Shown here piece by piece: positions 1-8,608 of a stretch of DNA of 64,000 nucleotides. Numbering within the stretch: the stretch's first letter is position 1; the number at the start of each line of letters is the position of its first letter. The position numbers and the translations under genes are program-made. Source of the stretch: Geobacillus sp. 46C-IIa (GTDB lineage: Bacteria; Bacillota; Bacilli; Bacillales; Anoxybacillaceae); assembly GCF_014679505.1 (NCBI RefSeq), contig NZ_CP061474.1, positions 1,580,001 through 1,644,000 on the forward strand, given 5' to 3'. The notes under the pieces were generated by a model. That model searched no databases. It was given only the letters and a program-made list of their open reading frames with translations, and was not told the DNA's origin.

Positions 1-747
1 CATGCCGATATTTATGGCAACTATACGTGCGAATCGCGCTTTGGCGATGCGCTCGCGTTAAAACCAAGCTTGCGCGGTCAAATCGAGATCGTGACGAAAT
101 GCGGCATTAAGCTGCCATCGAAGTACGGAATGAAGTCGTACGATACAAGCAAAGATCATATCATCGCTTCGGTCGAGCAGTCGCTGCGGAATTTCCGCAC
201 CGATTATATCGATGTGCTGCTGATTCACCGCCCGGATCCGTTCATGAACCCAGAGGAGGTAGCCGAGGCGTTTTTGAAGCTGAAACAGGATGGAAAAGTG
301 CGCTATTTTGGCGTCTCGAACTTTAAACGTTCGCAATGGGAAATGTTGCAGTCGTATTGGCCGTTTCCTCTCGTGACCAACCAAATCGAAGCATCGGCGT
401 ACCGGCTCGAAAATTTTGAAGACGGCACAGTGGATCTTTGCCTTGAAAAGCGGGTTCCGCCGATGGTATGGTCGCCGCTTGCCGGTGGAGCGGTTTTTTC
501 CGCTGACGATGACCGGGCGGTGCGGTTGCGCGCCGCCTTGGAACAAGTGCGGCAGGAACTTGGCGCCGAGACGGTCGATGAAGTGCTGTACGCGTGGCTG
601 TTTGCTCATCCGGCGCGAATGATGCCGATTGTCGGCTCAGGGAAACGAGAACGCATCGACCGGGCGGTGCGGGCGTTGTCTTTGCCGCTTTCCCGTGAGC
701 AATGGTTCGCCATTTTGCAAAGTTCGATGGGGCATGATGTGCCGTAA
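1..747 (+). CDS. Aldo/keto reductase, 3' part (5' end outside window)
   Basis: The reading frame is open from base 1 to the TAA at 745-747, so the N-terminus lies upstream of the window. The visible part has the core of an NAD(P)H-dependent aldo/keto reductase: HADIYG at the edge (catalytic Asp and Tyr), VTKCG (catalytic Lys) and LLIHRPDP (catalytic His). Further on, GVSNF and SPLAGG belong to the TIM barrel and cofactor site. It most resembles the YdhF-like oxidoreductases. The substrate cannot be read from sequence. The stop lies 12 bases before topB, so the two may be co-transcribed. Confidence 0.9.
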   Translation, partial: HADIYGNYTCESRFGDALALKPSLRGQIEIVTKCGIKLPSKYGMKSYDTSKDHIIASVEQSLRNFRTDYIDVLLIHRPDPFMNPEEVAEAFLKLKQDGKVRYFGVSNFKRSQWEMLQSYWPFPLVTNQIEASAYRLENFEDGTVDLCLEKRVPPMVWSPLAGGAVFSADDDRAVRLRAALEQVRQELGAETVDEVLYAWLFAHPARMMPIVGSGKRERIDRAVRALSLPLSREQWFAILQSSMGHDVP

Positions 748-759
748 GGGGAGAAGCCG

Positions 760-2916
760 ATGAAAGTCATTATCGCGGAAAAACCGGATCAAGGGGCGAC
801 GCTCGCCTCGATTTTCCGGACGAAAAAACGACAAGGCTATATCGAGATTTTACCAAACGACTTGTTTCCCGATGGAGCGTACATGACATGGGCGATCGGA
901 CACTTATTCCAGCTTGCTCCGCCTGAGCGGTACCGCCCGGAATGGAAGCGGTGGTCGCTGAAGGCGCTGCCGATCATTCCCGAACGGTTTGAATACGAAG
1001 TGGAAAAAGCGAAAGCGAAGCAGTTTCGCATTGTGAAAGAACTGCTGCGGAAGCCGGAAGTGACGGAAATCATTCACGCCGGCGACGCCGGGCGCGAAGG
1101 GGAGCTCATTGTGCGCAACGTGATCCGCCTGAGCGGCGTCCACAAACCGATCAAGCGGCTTTGGCTGTCGTCATTGACTCCGAAGGCCATCGAGGAAGGG
1201 TTTCGCCGTTTGCTTGACGAGCGGACGACGCGCCCGCTCTATGAAGAAGCGTACGCCCGCGCCTGCGCGGATTGGCTCGTCGGCATGAACGCCTCGCGCG
1301 CCTACAGCTTGTTGCTGAAGGAGCGCGGGATGAACGATGTGTTCTCCGTCGGGCGCGTGCAAACGCCGACATTGGCTCTCATTGTCCGGCGCGAGCGCGA
1401 AATTGAACAGTTTCGCCCTGAACCGTTTTGGGAAGTGGTCGCTTCGTTTGCCCTTGGCGACAAGCGCTACGAAGGAAAATGGGTGGATGAAAACGGCCAA
1501 ACGCGCCTCAAGGACGAAGCGATGGCGAAACAGATCGCTGCCTTTTGCCGCGGGAAGCGGGCGGAAGTCGCCGACGTCCGCACGGAGCGGAAAACGTTCC
1601 AACCGCCGCTCTTGTTCAACTTATCGACGCTGCAGGCGACGGCAAACAAGCTGTACCGCTTTTCGCCGAAAAAAACGCTCGATGTGCTGCAGTCGCTCTA
1701 TCAAAAAGGCATCGTCTCGTATCCGCGCTCTGATTCGATGCATGTGACTAGGGGAGAGGCGGAAACGTTCCCGGCCATTTTACAAAAGCTGTCGTCGTTT
1801 TCGGCGTACGCTTCGTATTTTCCGCTGCCGCAGCCCTCCATTTTACAGAATAAACGTTATGTAAACGAGAAGAAAGTGACTGACCATTACGCCATCATCC
1901 CGACCGAACAAGTCATTGACCCGGAAAAGCTGTCATCCGACGAGCGGAAAGTGTATGATTTGATCGTCCGCCGCTTGATTGCCGCCCACTACCAGGCGGC
2001 GATCATCGACTATACGACGGTTGCGACGTTGGTTGATGGACGGGCTCGTTTCATCACGAAAGGAAGACAAGTCATTGAGGAAGGATGGCGCACGGTTATT
2101 CGCCCGCATGAAGAGGAAAAGGAAACGGTGCTTCCATTGCTCCGTCAAGGAGAAGCGGGCAAAGTGGCGGACGTCCAAGTAAAGGAAGGAAAAACGGAGC
2201 CGCCGAAACGGTATACAGAAGGGCAGCTCATTACGCTCATGAAAACAGCTGGGAAGTTTTTAGACGACGAAGCGCTTGAAAAAGTGCTCGCCAAAACGGA
2301 AGGGCTCGGCACAGAGGCGACAAGGGCGGCGATCATTACGATGCTGAAAGAGCGGAAGTATATTGAGGTGAAAAACAACCTTGTGTATGCGACGGACAAG
2401 GCGAAAGTATTGATCGAGGCGCTCGGCGGCACGATTCTCGCCTCGCCGGAAATGACGGCGAAATGGGAGCAGCGCTTAAGCGAAATTGGCGAAGGAACGG
2501 CCTCCTCGGCTGCGTTTATGGAACAGGTGAAAAAGCTGGCGCAAAAAGTGGTCACCGATGCTATCGCCGCTGCGCCAAGCTGGAATTTCAGCGGGCTTGA
2601 CACCGCTTCGATCCAGCGGACGAAAACGAAAAAAACGGTCGGTGAGCCGCTCGGGCGCTGCCCGCTTTGTGGCGGAACCGTCATCGACAAAGGAACGTTG
2701 TACGGCTGCGACCAGTATGCGAAAACAAAATGCTCGTTTACGGTCTCCAAACGCATTCTCGGCAAGTCGATTTCTGCGGCGAATATGAAAAAGCTGCTTG
2801 CACAAGGAAAAACGAATGTCATTAAAGGATTCAAAAAAGGCGGAAAAACGTTTGATGCTGTTCTTGTGTGGGATGAAAACGACAAGAAGCTGTCCTTTCA
2901 GTTTCCGAAACAGTGA
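760..2916 (+). CDS. topB: DNA topoisomerase III (type IA)
   Basis: The 718-residue protein is a type IA topoisomerase that passes single strands and unlinks replication or recombination intermediates. The Toprim region begins at the N-terminus (AEKPDQG) and carries the acidic HAGDAGREGELIV motif. The active-site tyrosine is in SYPRSDS, at about residue 321. A C-terminal zinc-ribbon-like segment (CPLCGG, then C and C about 12 and 20 residues on) fits the TopB family. The ATG at 760 has an AGGGGAGA ribosome site. A strong hairpin terminator follows at 2963. It is a full-length housekeeping gene with nothing unusual. Confidence 0.95.
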   Translation: MKVIIAEKPDQGATLASIFRTKKRQGYIEILPNDLFPDGAYMTWAIGHLFQLAPPERYRPEWKRWSLKALPIIPERFEYEVEKAKAKQFRIVKELLRKPEVTEIIHAGDAGREGELIVRNVIRLSGVHKPIKRLWLSSLTPKAIEEGFRRLLDERTTRPLYEEAYARACADWLVGMNASRAYSLLLKERGMNDVFSVGRVQTPTLALIVRREREIEQFRPEPFWEVVASFALGDKRYEGKWVDENGQTRLKDEAMAKQIAAFCRGKRAEVADVRTERKTFQPPLLFNLSTLQATANKLYRFSPKKTLDVLQSLYQKGIVSYPRSDSMHVTRGEAETFPAILQKLSSFSAYASYFPLPQPSILQNKRYVNEKKVTDHYAIIPTEQVIDPEKLSSDERKVYDLIVRRLIAAHYQAAIIDYTTVATLVDGRARFITKGRQVIEEGWRTVIRPHEEEKETVLPLLRQGEAGKVADVQVKEGKTEPPKRYTEGQLITLMKTAGKFLDDEALEKVLAKTEGLGTEATRAAIITMLKERKYIEVKNNLVYATDKAKVLIEALGGTILASPEMTAKWEQRLSEIGEGTASSAAFMEQVKKLAQKVVTDAIAAAPSWNFSGLDTASIQRTKTKKTVGEPLGRCPLCGGTVIDKGTLYGCDQYAKTKCSFTVSKRILGKSISAANMKKLLAQGKTNVIKGFKKGGKTFDAVLVWDENDKKLSFQFPKQ

Positions 2917-2962
2917 CGGAAGGCGGATGCGAAGCATGTTGCCTGTGAAAAAAGCGTTTCAC

Positions 2963-2994
2963 AAAAAGGCGGGCCGTGAACGATCCGCCTTTTT
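2963..2994 (+). terminator. Intrinsic terminator after topB
   Basis: Ten-base-pair arms AAAAAGGCGG (2963-2972) and CCGCCTTTTT (2985-2994) end in a T-run. It lies 46 bases after the topB stop. Confidence 0.85.
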
Positions 2995-3324
2995 CATCCT
3001 TGAACCCGTTCCATCAGCCAAGCGGGATGGCTTGACGCAGCAAAGCCGAACGGTTTGTACAGCCCGTGCCCAGTCAACCCGTTTTTGTCGGTTCGGGTCT
3101 CCTTTGGCCAATGTATACGTGAGGAGGGTCCAAGACAGCCCTTTGCGATGCAGACGCTTTCACAGCGCTTCACAGGATAGGGAGACGCTATAGTATGTTT
3201 GAACATAGAACTGCCACATATTCGTATTTCAAGCAGAGGCAATATCCCATCCCAACTCTAGGCAAGGGGTGTCGCCAAAGCCAGCTGTTTGGTCTCTTCC
3301 GAATGGGCATGTATGAGAAACCAT
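2995..3324. other. Intergenic stretch with no supported gene
   Basis: About 330 bases lie between the topB terminator and the convergent phosphodiesterase gene. Short open frames exist on both strands, but none has a ribosome site with a sensible start or recognisable protein character. The composition is less ordered than in the neighbouring genes, which would fit a decayed sequence. I could not identify any parent gene or element. Confidence 0.5.
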
Positions 3325-4209
3325 TCATTCCAGAAGCGGGTCAATGATGAATGGGGACCGGCAGGCAGCGATGCGGGCGGGGCGGTCCGGATAATCGGTG
3401 AACAAGCCGTCAACGCCTATTGAGCATAGACACGCGAGATCGCGTGTGTCGTTAACCGTGTAGACATGCACGATGAGCCCACGGCTATGAGCGGCATCCA
3501 CCCACTCTTTACTGGCGAGCGAAAGCGGCAAGCCGATGCCATCGGCATAGACGGCGACCTGCCCTAGCAGTTCGCCCGGGCCTATACGGGCCGTCTCGCG
3601 TTCTCCAATCAGCTGAATAAGCGGAATGCCGCGTGGGATGAGTGGCCTTAGCGCCTGCAAACTCTCGGGATGAAACGATTGAAACATGATGCGGCCGCGC
3701 TGTAAATCATGATGTTTTTGCAATAGCTGTACGACCGCTTTTTCAATGCCGGGCTGCTTTAGTTCAATATACAAAGGGGCGTCGATTCGTTCTGCTTCTA
3801 GCGTGCGCATGATGTCCTCAAGGGTCGGGATCGGTTCGCCGGCAAAACGCTTGCTAAACCACGAGCCGGCATCAAGCCGCTTCAGCTCGGCGAGCGAAAA
3901 ATCGCCAACGTGCCACGGAGAACGGTGAGGATAGACGGTTTCAGCATTCGTCGTCCGGGCGAGCGTTGCATCATGCATGGCGATGAGCTTTCCGTCTTTC
4001 GTCATCCGCACGTCAACCTCAATATAATCAGCGTGCATGCGACCCGCAAGCCGGTAGGAGGCAAGCGTATGCTCCGGTGCATGCCCGGAAGCGCCGCGAT
4101 GGGCGATAATGATCGGCTCACGGGCGACTGACGGCTGTGGAGCGGCCGAAGAGGCTAAGCCTAGCGGCAGCCATAGCAAGAACCCGGCATAAAGCCATAT
4201 TCGTCGCAA
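3325..4209 (-). CDS. Secreted glycerophosphodiester phosphodiesterase
   Basis: The 294-residue protein hydrolyses glycerophosphodiesters to glycerol-3-phosphate and an alcohol. An N-terminal signal peptide (MRRIW, then a hydrophobic run to about residue 22, SSA) predicts export. The GDPD catalytic signature follows: AHRGASGHAPEHT at about 36-48, then EVDVRMTKDG and MHD, the metal-binding acidic residues and general acid-base histidines of the fold. Later YIELKQPG, FQSFHP and VYTVND are typical TIM-barrel strands of this family. The gene stands alone, convergent to topB. It probably scavenges phospholipid head groups outside the membrane. Confidence 0.92.
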   Translation of the reverse strand: MRRIWLYAGFLLWLPLGLASSAAPQPSVAREPIIIAHRGASGHAPEHTLASYRLAGRMHADYIEVDVRMTKDGKLIAMHDATLARTTNAETVYPHRSPWHVGDFSLAELKRLDAGSWFSKRFAGEPIPTLEDIMRTLEAERIDAPLYIELKQPGIEKAVVQLLQKHHDLQRGRIMFQSFHPESLQALRPLIPRGIPLIQLIGERETARIGPGELLGQVAVYADGIGLPLSLASKEWVDAAHSRGLIVHVYTVNDTRDLACLCSIGVDGLFTDYPDRPARIAACRSPFIIDPLLE

Positions 4210-4398
4210 CGTCGTTCCCCCTTTCTGTTTGCATCATACCTTATTGGCATGAAGCGGTTGTGAAGAGAGGATGAAGATGTGGTAAAACGTGCGCAATGTG
4301 AATGCTTATCCGTATTTTGCCGTCTGTTGCAAAATGATATTCGTTTTGATGTATAAAGGGAGGCCCCATGCGCATACTGTAAGTGACAACAAAGACGT

Positions 4399-4470
4399 TG
4401 GGCTATAGCCAAGCGGTAAGGCAACGGACTTTGACTCCGTGATGCGCTGGTTCGAATCCAGCTAGCCCAG
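4399..4470 (+). tRNA. tRNA-Gln (anticodon TTG)
   Basis: A 72-base cloverleaf is readable. The acceptor arms TGGGCTA (4399-4405) and TAGCCCA (4463-4469) pair, followed by discriminator G. The anticodon loop holds TTG flanked by GGACT and its partner. GGTTCGAATCC forms the T arm. CCA is not encoded. The gene stands alone with its own terminator. Confidence 0.95.
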
Positions 4471-4510
4471 CTGAATAAGCCGGCTAGGGTGCATAGGCCT
4501 TTGGCTGGCA

Positions 4511-4548
4511 AAAACGGTCTCTGCCACTTCGGCACGAGGCCGTTTTTT
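4511..4548 (+). terminator. Terminator after tRNA-Gln
   Basis: Arms AAAACGG (4511-4517) and CCGTTTT (4540-4546) are followed by further T residues, with a G+C-rich inner stem. It is placed 40 bases after the tRNA. Confidence 0.8.
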
Positions 4549-4697
4549 CGTCTGAAAGCAGTTCCGCGCCGGTAGGACAAAGAGGCTGATGATGCCATTC
4601 GCGATGCGAAATTAACGAATGGTTGCTAAAAAATCGTCACGGCAGCAGGATTTTGACGAATGGTGGCGAATGTAAAACGAACGAAGGGAGAGGAATG

Positions 4698-5186
4698 ATG
4701 GTGAAAACTGCTGATTTATGCGATCAATTTCTTGACGAGCTGCAAGTGTGCGAACTTGCCTTCCAATCGTACGGCGGAAAGCGGGCGTTTTCCGGATCGA
4801 TTGCCACTGTTGACGTGTTTGAAGACAACGTTCTTGTCCGCGAAGCGCTCGAGACGGTGCCGCCGGGCACGGTGCTTGTTGTTGACGGAAAAGGGTCGCG
4901 CCGCGTCGCGCTATTAGGCGACCGATTGGCGCAAATCGCCTGCGAGAGAGGGCTCGCTGGCGTCATCATTCACGGCTGCATTCGCGATTCCGCAGAAATC
5001 GGCGCGATGCCGATTGGCGTGATGGCCATTGGCACTTGCCCGGTGAAAAGCAAAAAAGAGGGAAAAGGCGCCCGCGATGTCGTGCTTGAATTTGGCGGCG
5101 TCCGTTGGGAGCCAGGCGCGTATGTGTATGCGGATGCAGATGGCATTGTCATCGCGCGAACGAACTTGTCGGAAAAAAACGGTTGA
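4698..5186 (+). CDS. RraA-like / HMG aldolase-family protein
   Basis: The 162-residue protein belongs to the RraA family, which includes inhibitors of RNase E and metal-dependent 4-hydroxy-4-methyl-2-oxoglutarate aldolases. Visible signatures are VVDGKGSRRVALLGDRLA, the HGCIRDSAEI segment with the conserved Arg-Asp pair, and a C-terminal DADGIVIA. The start was set at the second of two adjacent ATGs (4698) because AAGGGAG at 4684-4690 gives 7-base spacing. The frame is open to 4623 but that start has no ribosome site. Many Bacillales homologues are aldolase-like, so an RNase role should not be assumed. Confidence 0.85.
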   Translation: MVKTADLCDQFLDELQVCELAFQSYGGKRAFSGSIATVDVFEDNVLVREALETVPPGTVLVVDGKGSRRVALLGDRLAQIACERGLAGVIIHGCIRDSAEIGAMPIGVMAIGTCPVKSKKEGKGARDVVLEFGGVRWEPGAYVYADADGIVIARTNLSEKNG

Positions 5187-5256
5187 CGATGAAGCCATCG
5201 TTGTACTACGATGAAAAAGGATGCTTGTTCCATGACAGCGTATATATTGGCGAAAG

Positions 5257-5429
5257 GCAAACAAGGTGCCCGGCTCGCTTAGGGCTTGGGTGAAAAGGGA
5301 AGTACGGTGAAAAGCCGTCACGGTACCCGCCACTGTGATGGGGAGTTTTGCGGCAACAAGTCACTGAAGGATTCTTCGGGAAGGCGCCGCAAAGCGATGA
5401 TCCTAAGTCAGGAGACCTGCCTTGTTTGC
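5257..5429 (+). promoter_or_regulatory. Cobalamin (B12) riboswitch
   Basis: The aptamer closes with a ten-base P1 helix, GCAAACAAGG (5257-5266) with CCTTGTTTGC (5420-5429). Inside lie GGGAAGTACGGTGAAAAGCCG, GCCACTGTGAT and the conserved 3' segment AGTCAGGAGACCTGCC (B12 box region). It sits directly upstream of a complete cobalamin operon. A terminator at 5529 makes a transcription-termination mechanism the likely read-out: adenosylcobalamin binding should lower operon transcription. Confidence 0.95.
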
Positions 5430-5528
5430 ATCGGACGGATGCCTACGGGAATATAGGCAGACGTGCGGGAGAATGATGGCTGAATGAGGCTTCTTTTGGC
5501 TTATTTTTGGCTTCGTATGCATTTTTCT

Positions 5529-5561
5529 GCACCTCTGCTCTAGAGGTGCTTTTTTATTTTT
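5529..5561 (+). terminator. Riboswitch-controlled terminator
   Basis: GCACCTCT (5529-5536) pairs with AGAGGTGC (5542-5549) and is followed by TTTTTTATTTTT. It stands between the B12 aptamer and the first operon gene, 58 bases upstream of the cbiW ATG. It is therefore the probable off-switch of the operon. No competing anti-terminator was worked out. Confidence 0.8.
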
Positions 5562-5618
5562 CTTTGAGCGAAGCTGAATGGTTTTCATTTCTACCAATCT
5601 TGCAAAAGGAGGAATTGG

Positions 5619-5996
5619 ATGGCGACGTGGGATTTGCGGGGAATGAGGCATCATCTGTTGATTTGCAACGGCGGGACGTGCCTGCGCCATGGCGGGGAGG
5701 AAGTGACGCTGGCGGTGCGTGAAGAGATTGCCCGCCTTGGATTGGACGATCTTGTTCATACGACAAGAACGCGCTGCAACGGCCGCTGCCAGGACGCGTG
5801 CGTGATGATCGTTTACCCGGATGGCGTCTGGTATCGGCAGATGACGTCGGAGAAAGCGAAAGAGGTCGTGCGCTTCCATTTGCAGGAAGGAGCACCGTTT
5901 TGGTCATGGGCGACGTATGCATACCAGCATGACAGGGGGCTGGCCTGCCTGCCGGGAACGGGGGCAGCCGCCGGGATTCGAAAAGGAGGAAAGTAA
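5619..5996 (+). CDS. cbiW: CbiW-like thioredoxin-fold [2Fe-2S] protein
   Basis: The 125-residue protein is the first gene of the cobalamin operon, the place held by cbiW in the Bacillus megaterium cob operon. It looks like a thioredoxin-like [2Fe-2S] ferredoxin: LICNGGTC near residue 15 and RCNGRCQDAC near residue 50 supply the cysteines, followed by VMIVYPDGVWY, typical of this fold. An AAAGGAGG site precedes the ATG by six bases. A likely role is electron supply to the CbiH60 iron-sulfur enzyme or to another redox step; this is inference. The last 25 residues have no ferredoxin character. Confidence 0.8.
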   Translation: MATWDLRGMRHHLLICNGGTCLRHGGEEVTLAVREEIARLGLDDLVHTTRTRCNGRCQDACVMIVYPDGVWYRQMTSEKAKEVVRFHLQEGAPFWSWATYAYQHDRGLACLPGTGAAAGIRKGGK

Positions 5997-5997
5997 G

Positions 5998-6705
5998 ATG
6001 GAGTGGGGCAGCTATGCGATGTTAGCCATCGCTCTTGGCTTGCGCCATGGAATGGACAGCGATCATGTTGCGGCGATTGCCGATATGGTCGGAAGCGAAT
6101 CAGAGCGAAGGCAACAGCTTGCGCTTGGAATCATGTATGCGGCCGGACACGGGGCAATTGTGTTTGTCATGGGGCTGGCGGCGCTGCTTATCGGCGTCCG
6201 TCTCCCCGGTTCGTCAGTCGCGGTGATTGAACTTCTCGTCGGCTGCACGCTCGTGCTCTTGGGCGGAATGATGCTCTTTTCTCTTTTTTGGCGCGGCGAG
6301 GTGAAAAGCCGCTTTCAGCTTATTTATGAACTTGGCCGCGCGGTGGCCGGATGGGTTCGAGTGGGACGAGAAACAGGAAGCCACCATTCGCTCTCGCGTT
6401 TTGGCTGGGCTGGCGCCTTTATGATCGGCATCATCCATGGCATCGGCGTCGAAAGTCCAACCCAGCTTGCCATTTTAACCCATGCCGCAGGAAAAATGCA
6501 TGTGAGTGCAGCCGCCCTTCAGCTTGGGCTGTTTGTCGCCGGGTTGCTAGTTGCCACCATTGGAACGGCCATTGGCTTATCATGGGGGTTTTGGAAGGCG
6601 AAACAGCGGGAACGACTATTTCACGTTCTTGGTGCGGCCACTGGATTATACAGCATATGGTTAGGGATGTCGATCATGATCGAGACGTGGAAAGGGGGAG
6701 TGTAA
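5998..6705 (+). CDS. Cobalt/nickel permease, NiCoT (HoxN/NixA) family
   Basis: The 235-residue membrane protein has several hydrophobic segments and the metal-recognition motif RHGMDSDHVAAI in its first helix, the RHxxDADH signature of NiCoT permeases. A second IIHGIGVESPTQ motif matches the conserved HGxxxESP region. ATG 5998 follows the cbiW stop by one base and has AAAGGAGGAAAG upstream. Location inside a B12-riboswitch operon says the physiological substrate is cobalt, imported for CbiX. At 235 residues it is shorter than classic NiCoT proteins (about 330). Confidence 0.88.
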   Translation: MEWGSYAMLAIALGLRHGMDSDHVAAIADMVGSESERRQQLALGIMYAAGHGAIVFVMGLAALLIGVRLPGSSVAVIELLVGCTLVLLGGMMLFSLFWRGEVKSRFQLIYELGRAVAGWVRVGRETGSHHSLSRFGWAGAFMIGIIHGIGVESPTQLAILTHAAGKMHVSAAALQLGLFVAGLLVATIGTAIGLSWGFWKAKQRERLFHVLGAATGLYSIWLGMSIMIETWKGGV

Positions 6706-6706
6706 G

Positions 6707-8452
6707 GTGGCCGGCAAACTGCTCATTATCGGCTTCGGCCCGGGCAGCGTCGATCATATGACGAAACGGGCTCGGGAAGCGATTGAAGAAAGCGACGTCA
6801 TCATTGGCTATAAAACCTACATTGAACTTGTGCGCGATTTGATCGTCGGAAAGGAAATCATCAGCACCGGTATGACCGAAGAAGTGAGCCGCGCTCAAGC
6901 AGCCGTGAAATGGGCCGAGCGCGGCAAAACGGTCGCCGTCATTTCAAGCGGCGACGCCGGGTTGTACGGCATGGCGGGGCTCGTCTACGAAGTGCTGATT
7001 GAAAAAGGATGGACGAAAGACGATCCGATTGAAGTGGAAGTCATCCCAGGCATTTCGGCCCTTCACTCGTGCGCGGCGCTGCTTGGGGCGCCGGTGATGC
7101 ATGATGCGTGCACGATCAGCTTGAGCGACCATTTGACGCCGTGGGAGCTGATTGAAAAGCGGCTCGAAGCCGCGGCGGAGGCCGATTTTGTCATCGCGCT
7201 TTACAACCCGAAAAGCGGGCGGCGCACTAGGCAGATTGTGGAAGCGCAGCGCATTCTGCTCCGCCACCGGGCGCCGACGACACCAGTCGGACTAGTGAAA
7301 AGCGCGTACCGTGAGCGGCAGCATATCGTCCTCACCGACTTGGCGCATATGCTTGACCATGAAATCGGCATGTTGACGACTGTGATCATTGGCAATTCGA
7401 CGACGTTTGTGCATGACGGATTGATGATTACGCCGCGCGGCTATCAACGCAAATACCATTTGACCGCGGCCGTTCAGCCGCTCAAGCCGCATGAGCGGCT
7501 GCGCAAAGAAGCCGAACCATGGGCCTTAGAACAGATGGAGCCGCAGGCAACCGGTGATGTTGAAGTGAAGCGGGCAGCCGGTTCGAACAATCGGACTTCC
7601 TTGGCGTTAGCCGGCATCCCGCCATTTCCAGATGAAACGCAGCAAACGGGGGCTCGGCCGACGAGTATGGTCGGTTCGTCTGCTGCTGCCGGGCAGACAG
7701 CGGTCGAGCGGCCGGTGGAGCATATAGCGCGACAGCAAGCGAAAGAAGCCGCCGAAGATGCGCTTGCGGCGCTTGAAAACCGTAAACGGCGAAAAGCGGA
7801 AACCGTCCTGTTTGAAGCGGCGGTAAGCCCTGGGGTGGCCAACAAACAGTTTACGGCGGAACAGTTGCTTGTCCTAGCGGAGACAGCAGGCCCCGACGGA
7901 AAACTGACCTACACGCCCGATCATTACATAAAAATTGAACGGGTGACTGATGACCCGAATGGCCTTGTAGCTAAACTGGCCGCCGCTGGGTTGATGGTTA
8001 CGCCGGTCGGCGATGTGCTGATGGTGAAAGCGTGCGATTTTTGTGACGGGGAGAAAAAAGACGCGATTCCGTATGCCGAAGAATTGGCGCGGAGATTAGG
8101 AGGCCTGGCGCTGCCGAAGGAGCTGAAACTCGGCATCAACGGCTGCGGCATGGCGTGCTACGGTGCGGTGCGTGAAGATATCGGTCTTGTGTATCGGAAA
8201 GGGAAATTTGATTTGTTTTTGGGTGGAAAAACGGTCGGCCGCAACGCCCATCCCGGCCAGCTTGTCGCCGAAGGCTTGCCGCCGGAAGAGATCGTTGCCA
8301 TTATCACCGACATGATCGAGCAATATAAAGAACACGCCTACCCGAACGAACGGTTCCATAAGTTTTTCAGCCGAGTGAAACAAGTTGGCCGGTTTCGCCA
8401 TGAAGAAGTGAAGGCCGCCGCTATGGTGGAAACGGCTGCTTGCGGCGACTAG
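6707..8452 (+). CDS. cbiH60: CbiH60: cobalt-factor III C17-methyltransferase fused to an Fe-S domain
   Basis: The 581-residue protein catalyses ring contraction and C17 methylation of cobalt-factor III. Residues 1-250 are a SAM-dependent precorrin methyltransferase (FGPGSVDHMT, SSGDAGLYGM, VIPGISALHS, ALYNPKSGRR). Residues about 265-375 form an Ala/Glu-rich low-complexity linker. Residues about 380-570 resemble the ferredoxin-like and cluster half of sulfite/nitrite reductases, with CDFC and NGCGMACYG as [4Fe-4S] ligands. This two-domain layout is known from Bacillus megaterium CbiH60. The GTG start has AAAGGGGGA upstream. A 156-base gap separates it from cbiX, one of the few loose joints in the operon. 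Confidence 0.93.
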   Translation: MAGKLLIIGFGPGSVDHMTKRAREAIEESDVIIGYKTYIELVRDLIVGKEIISTGMTEEVSRAQAAVKWAERGKTVAVISSGDAGLYGMAGLVYEVLIEKGWTKDDPIEVEVIPGISALHSCAALLGAPVMHDACTISLSDHLTPWELIEKRLEAAAEADFVIALYNPKSGRRTRQIVEAQRILLRHRAPTTPVGLVKSAYRERQHIVLTDLAHMLDHEIGMLTTVIIGNSTTFVHDGLMITPRGYQRKYHLTAAVQPLKPHERLRKEAEPWALEQMEPQATGDVEVKRAAGSNNRTSLALAGIPPFPDETQQTGARPTSMVGSSAAAGQTAVERPVEHIARQQAKEAAEDALAALENRKRRKAETVLFEAAVSPGVANKQFTAEQLLVLAETAGPDGKLTYTPDHYIKIERVTDDPNGLVAKLAAAGLMVTPVGDVLMVKACDFCDGEKKDAIPYAEELARRLGGLALPKELKLGINGCGMACYGAVREDIGLVYRKGKFDLFLGGKTVGRNAHPGQLVAEGLPPEEIVAIITDMIEQYKEHAYPNERFHKFFSRVKQVGRFRHEEVKAAAMVETAACGD

Positions 8453-8608
8453 CAGCAAACGCACTGCTGCGGATGGCGAAAGGAACCGGAGATGCAGCAC
8501 GATGTGCCCGCGAGCCAACTCCCATTGATCACCGCAAGATGGATGCGATGCTCCAAAAGCGCGAAAGTCAATGCAATGGGGCAAAAAAGAAGATAAGGAG
8601 AGGAAATC

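Noticed and set aside
2145-2885. 246-codon minus-strand frame opposite topB
   Set aside because: Shadow of the topB 3' part; Ser/Phe-rich without motif.
2994-3242. 82-codon minus-strand frame in the gap after topB
   Set aside because: No ribosome site, no recognisable domain and it overlaps the topB terminator. It may be debris, but no source could be named.
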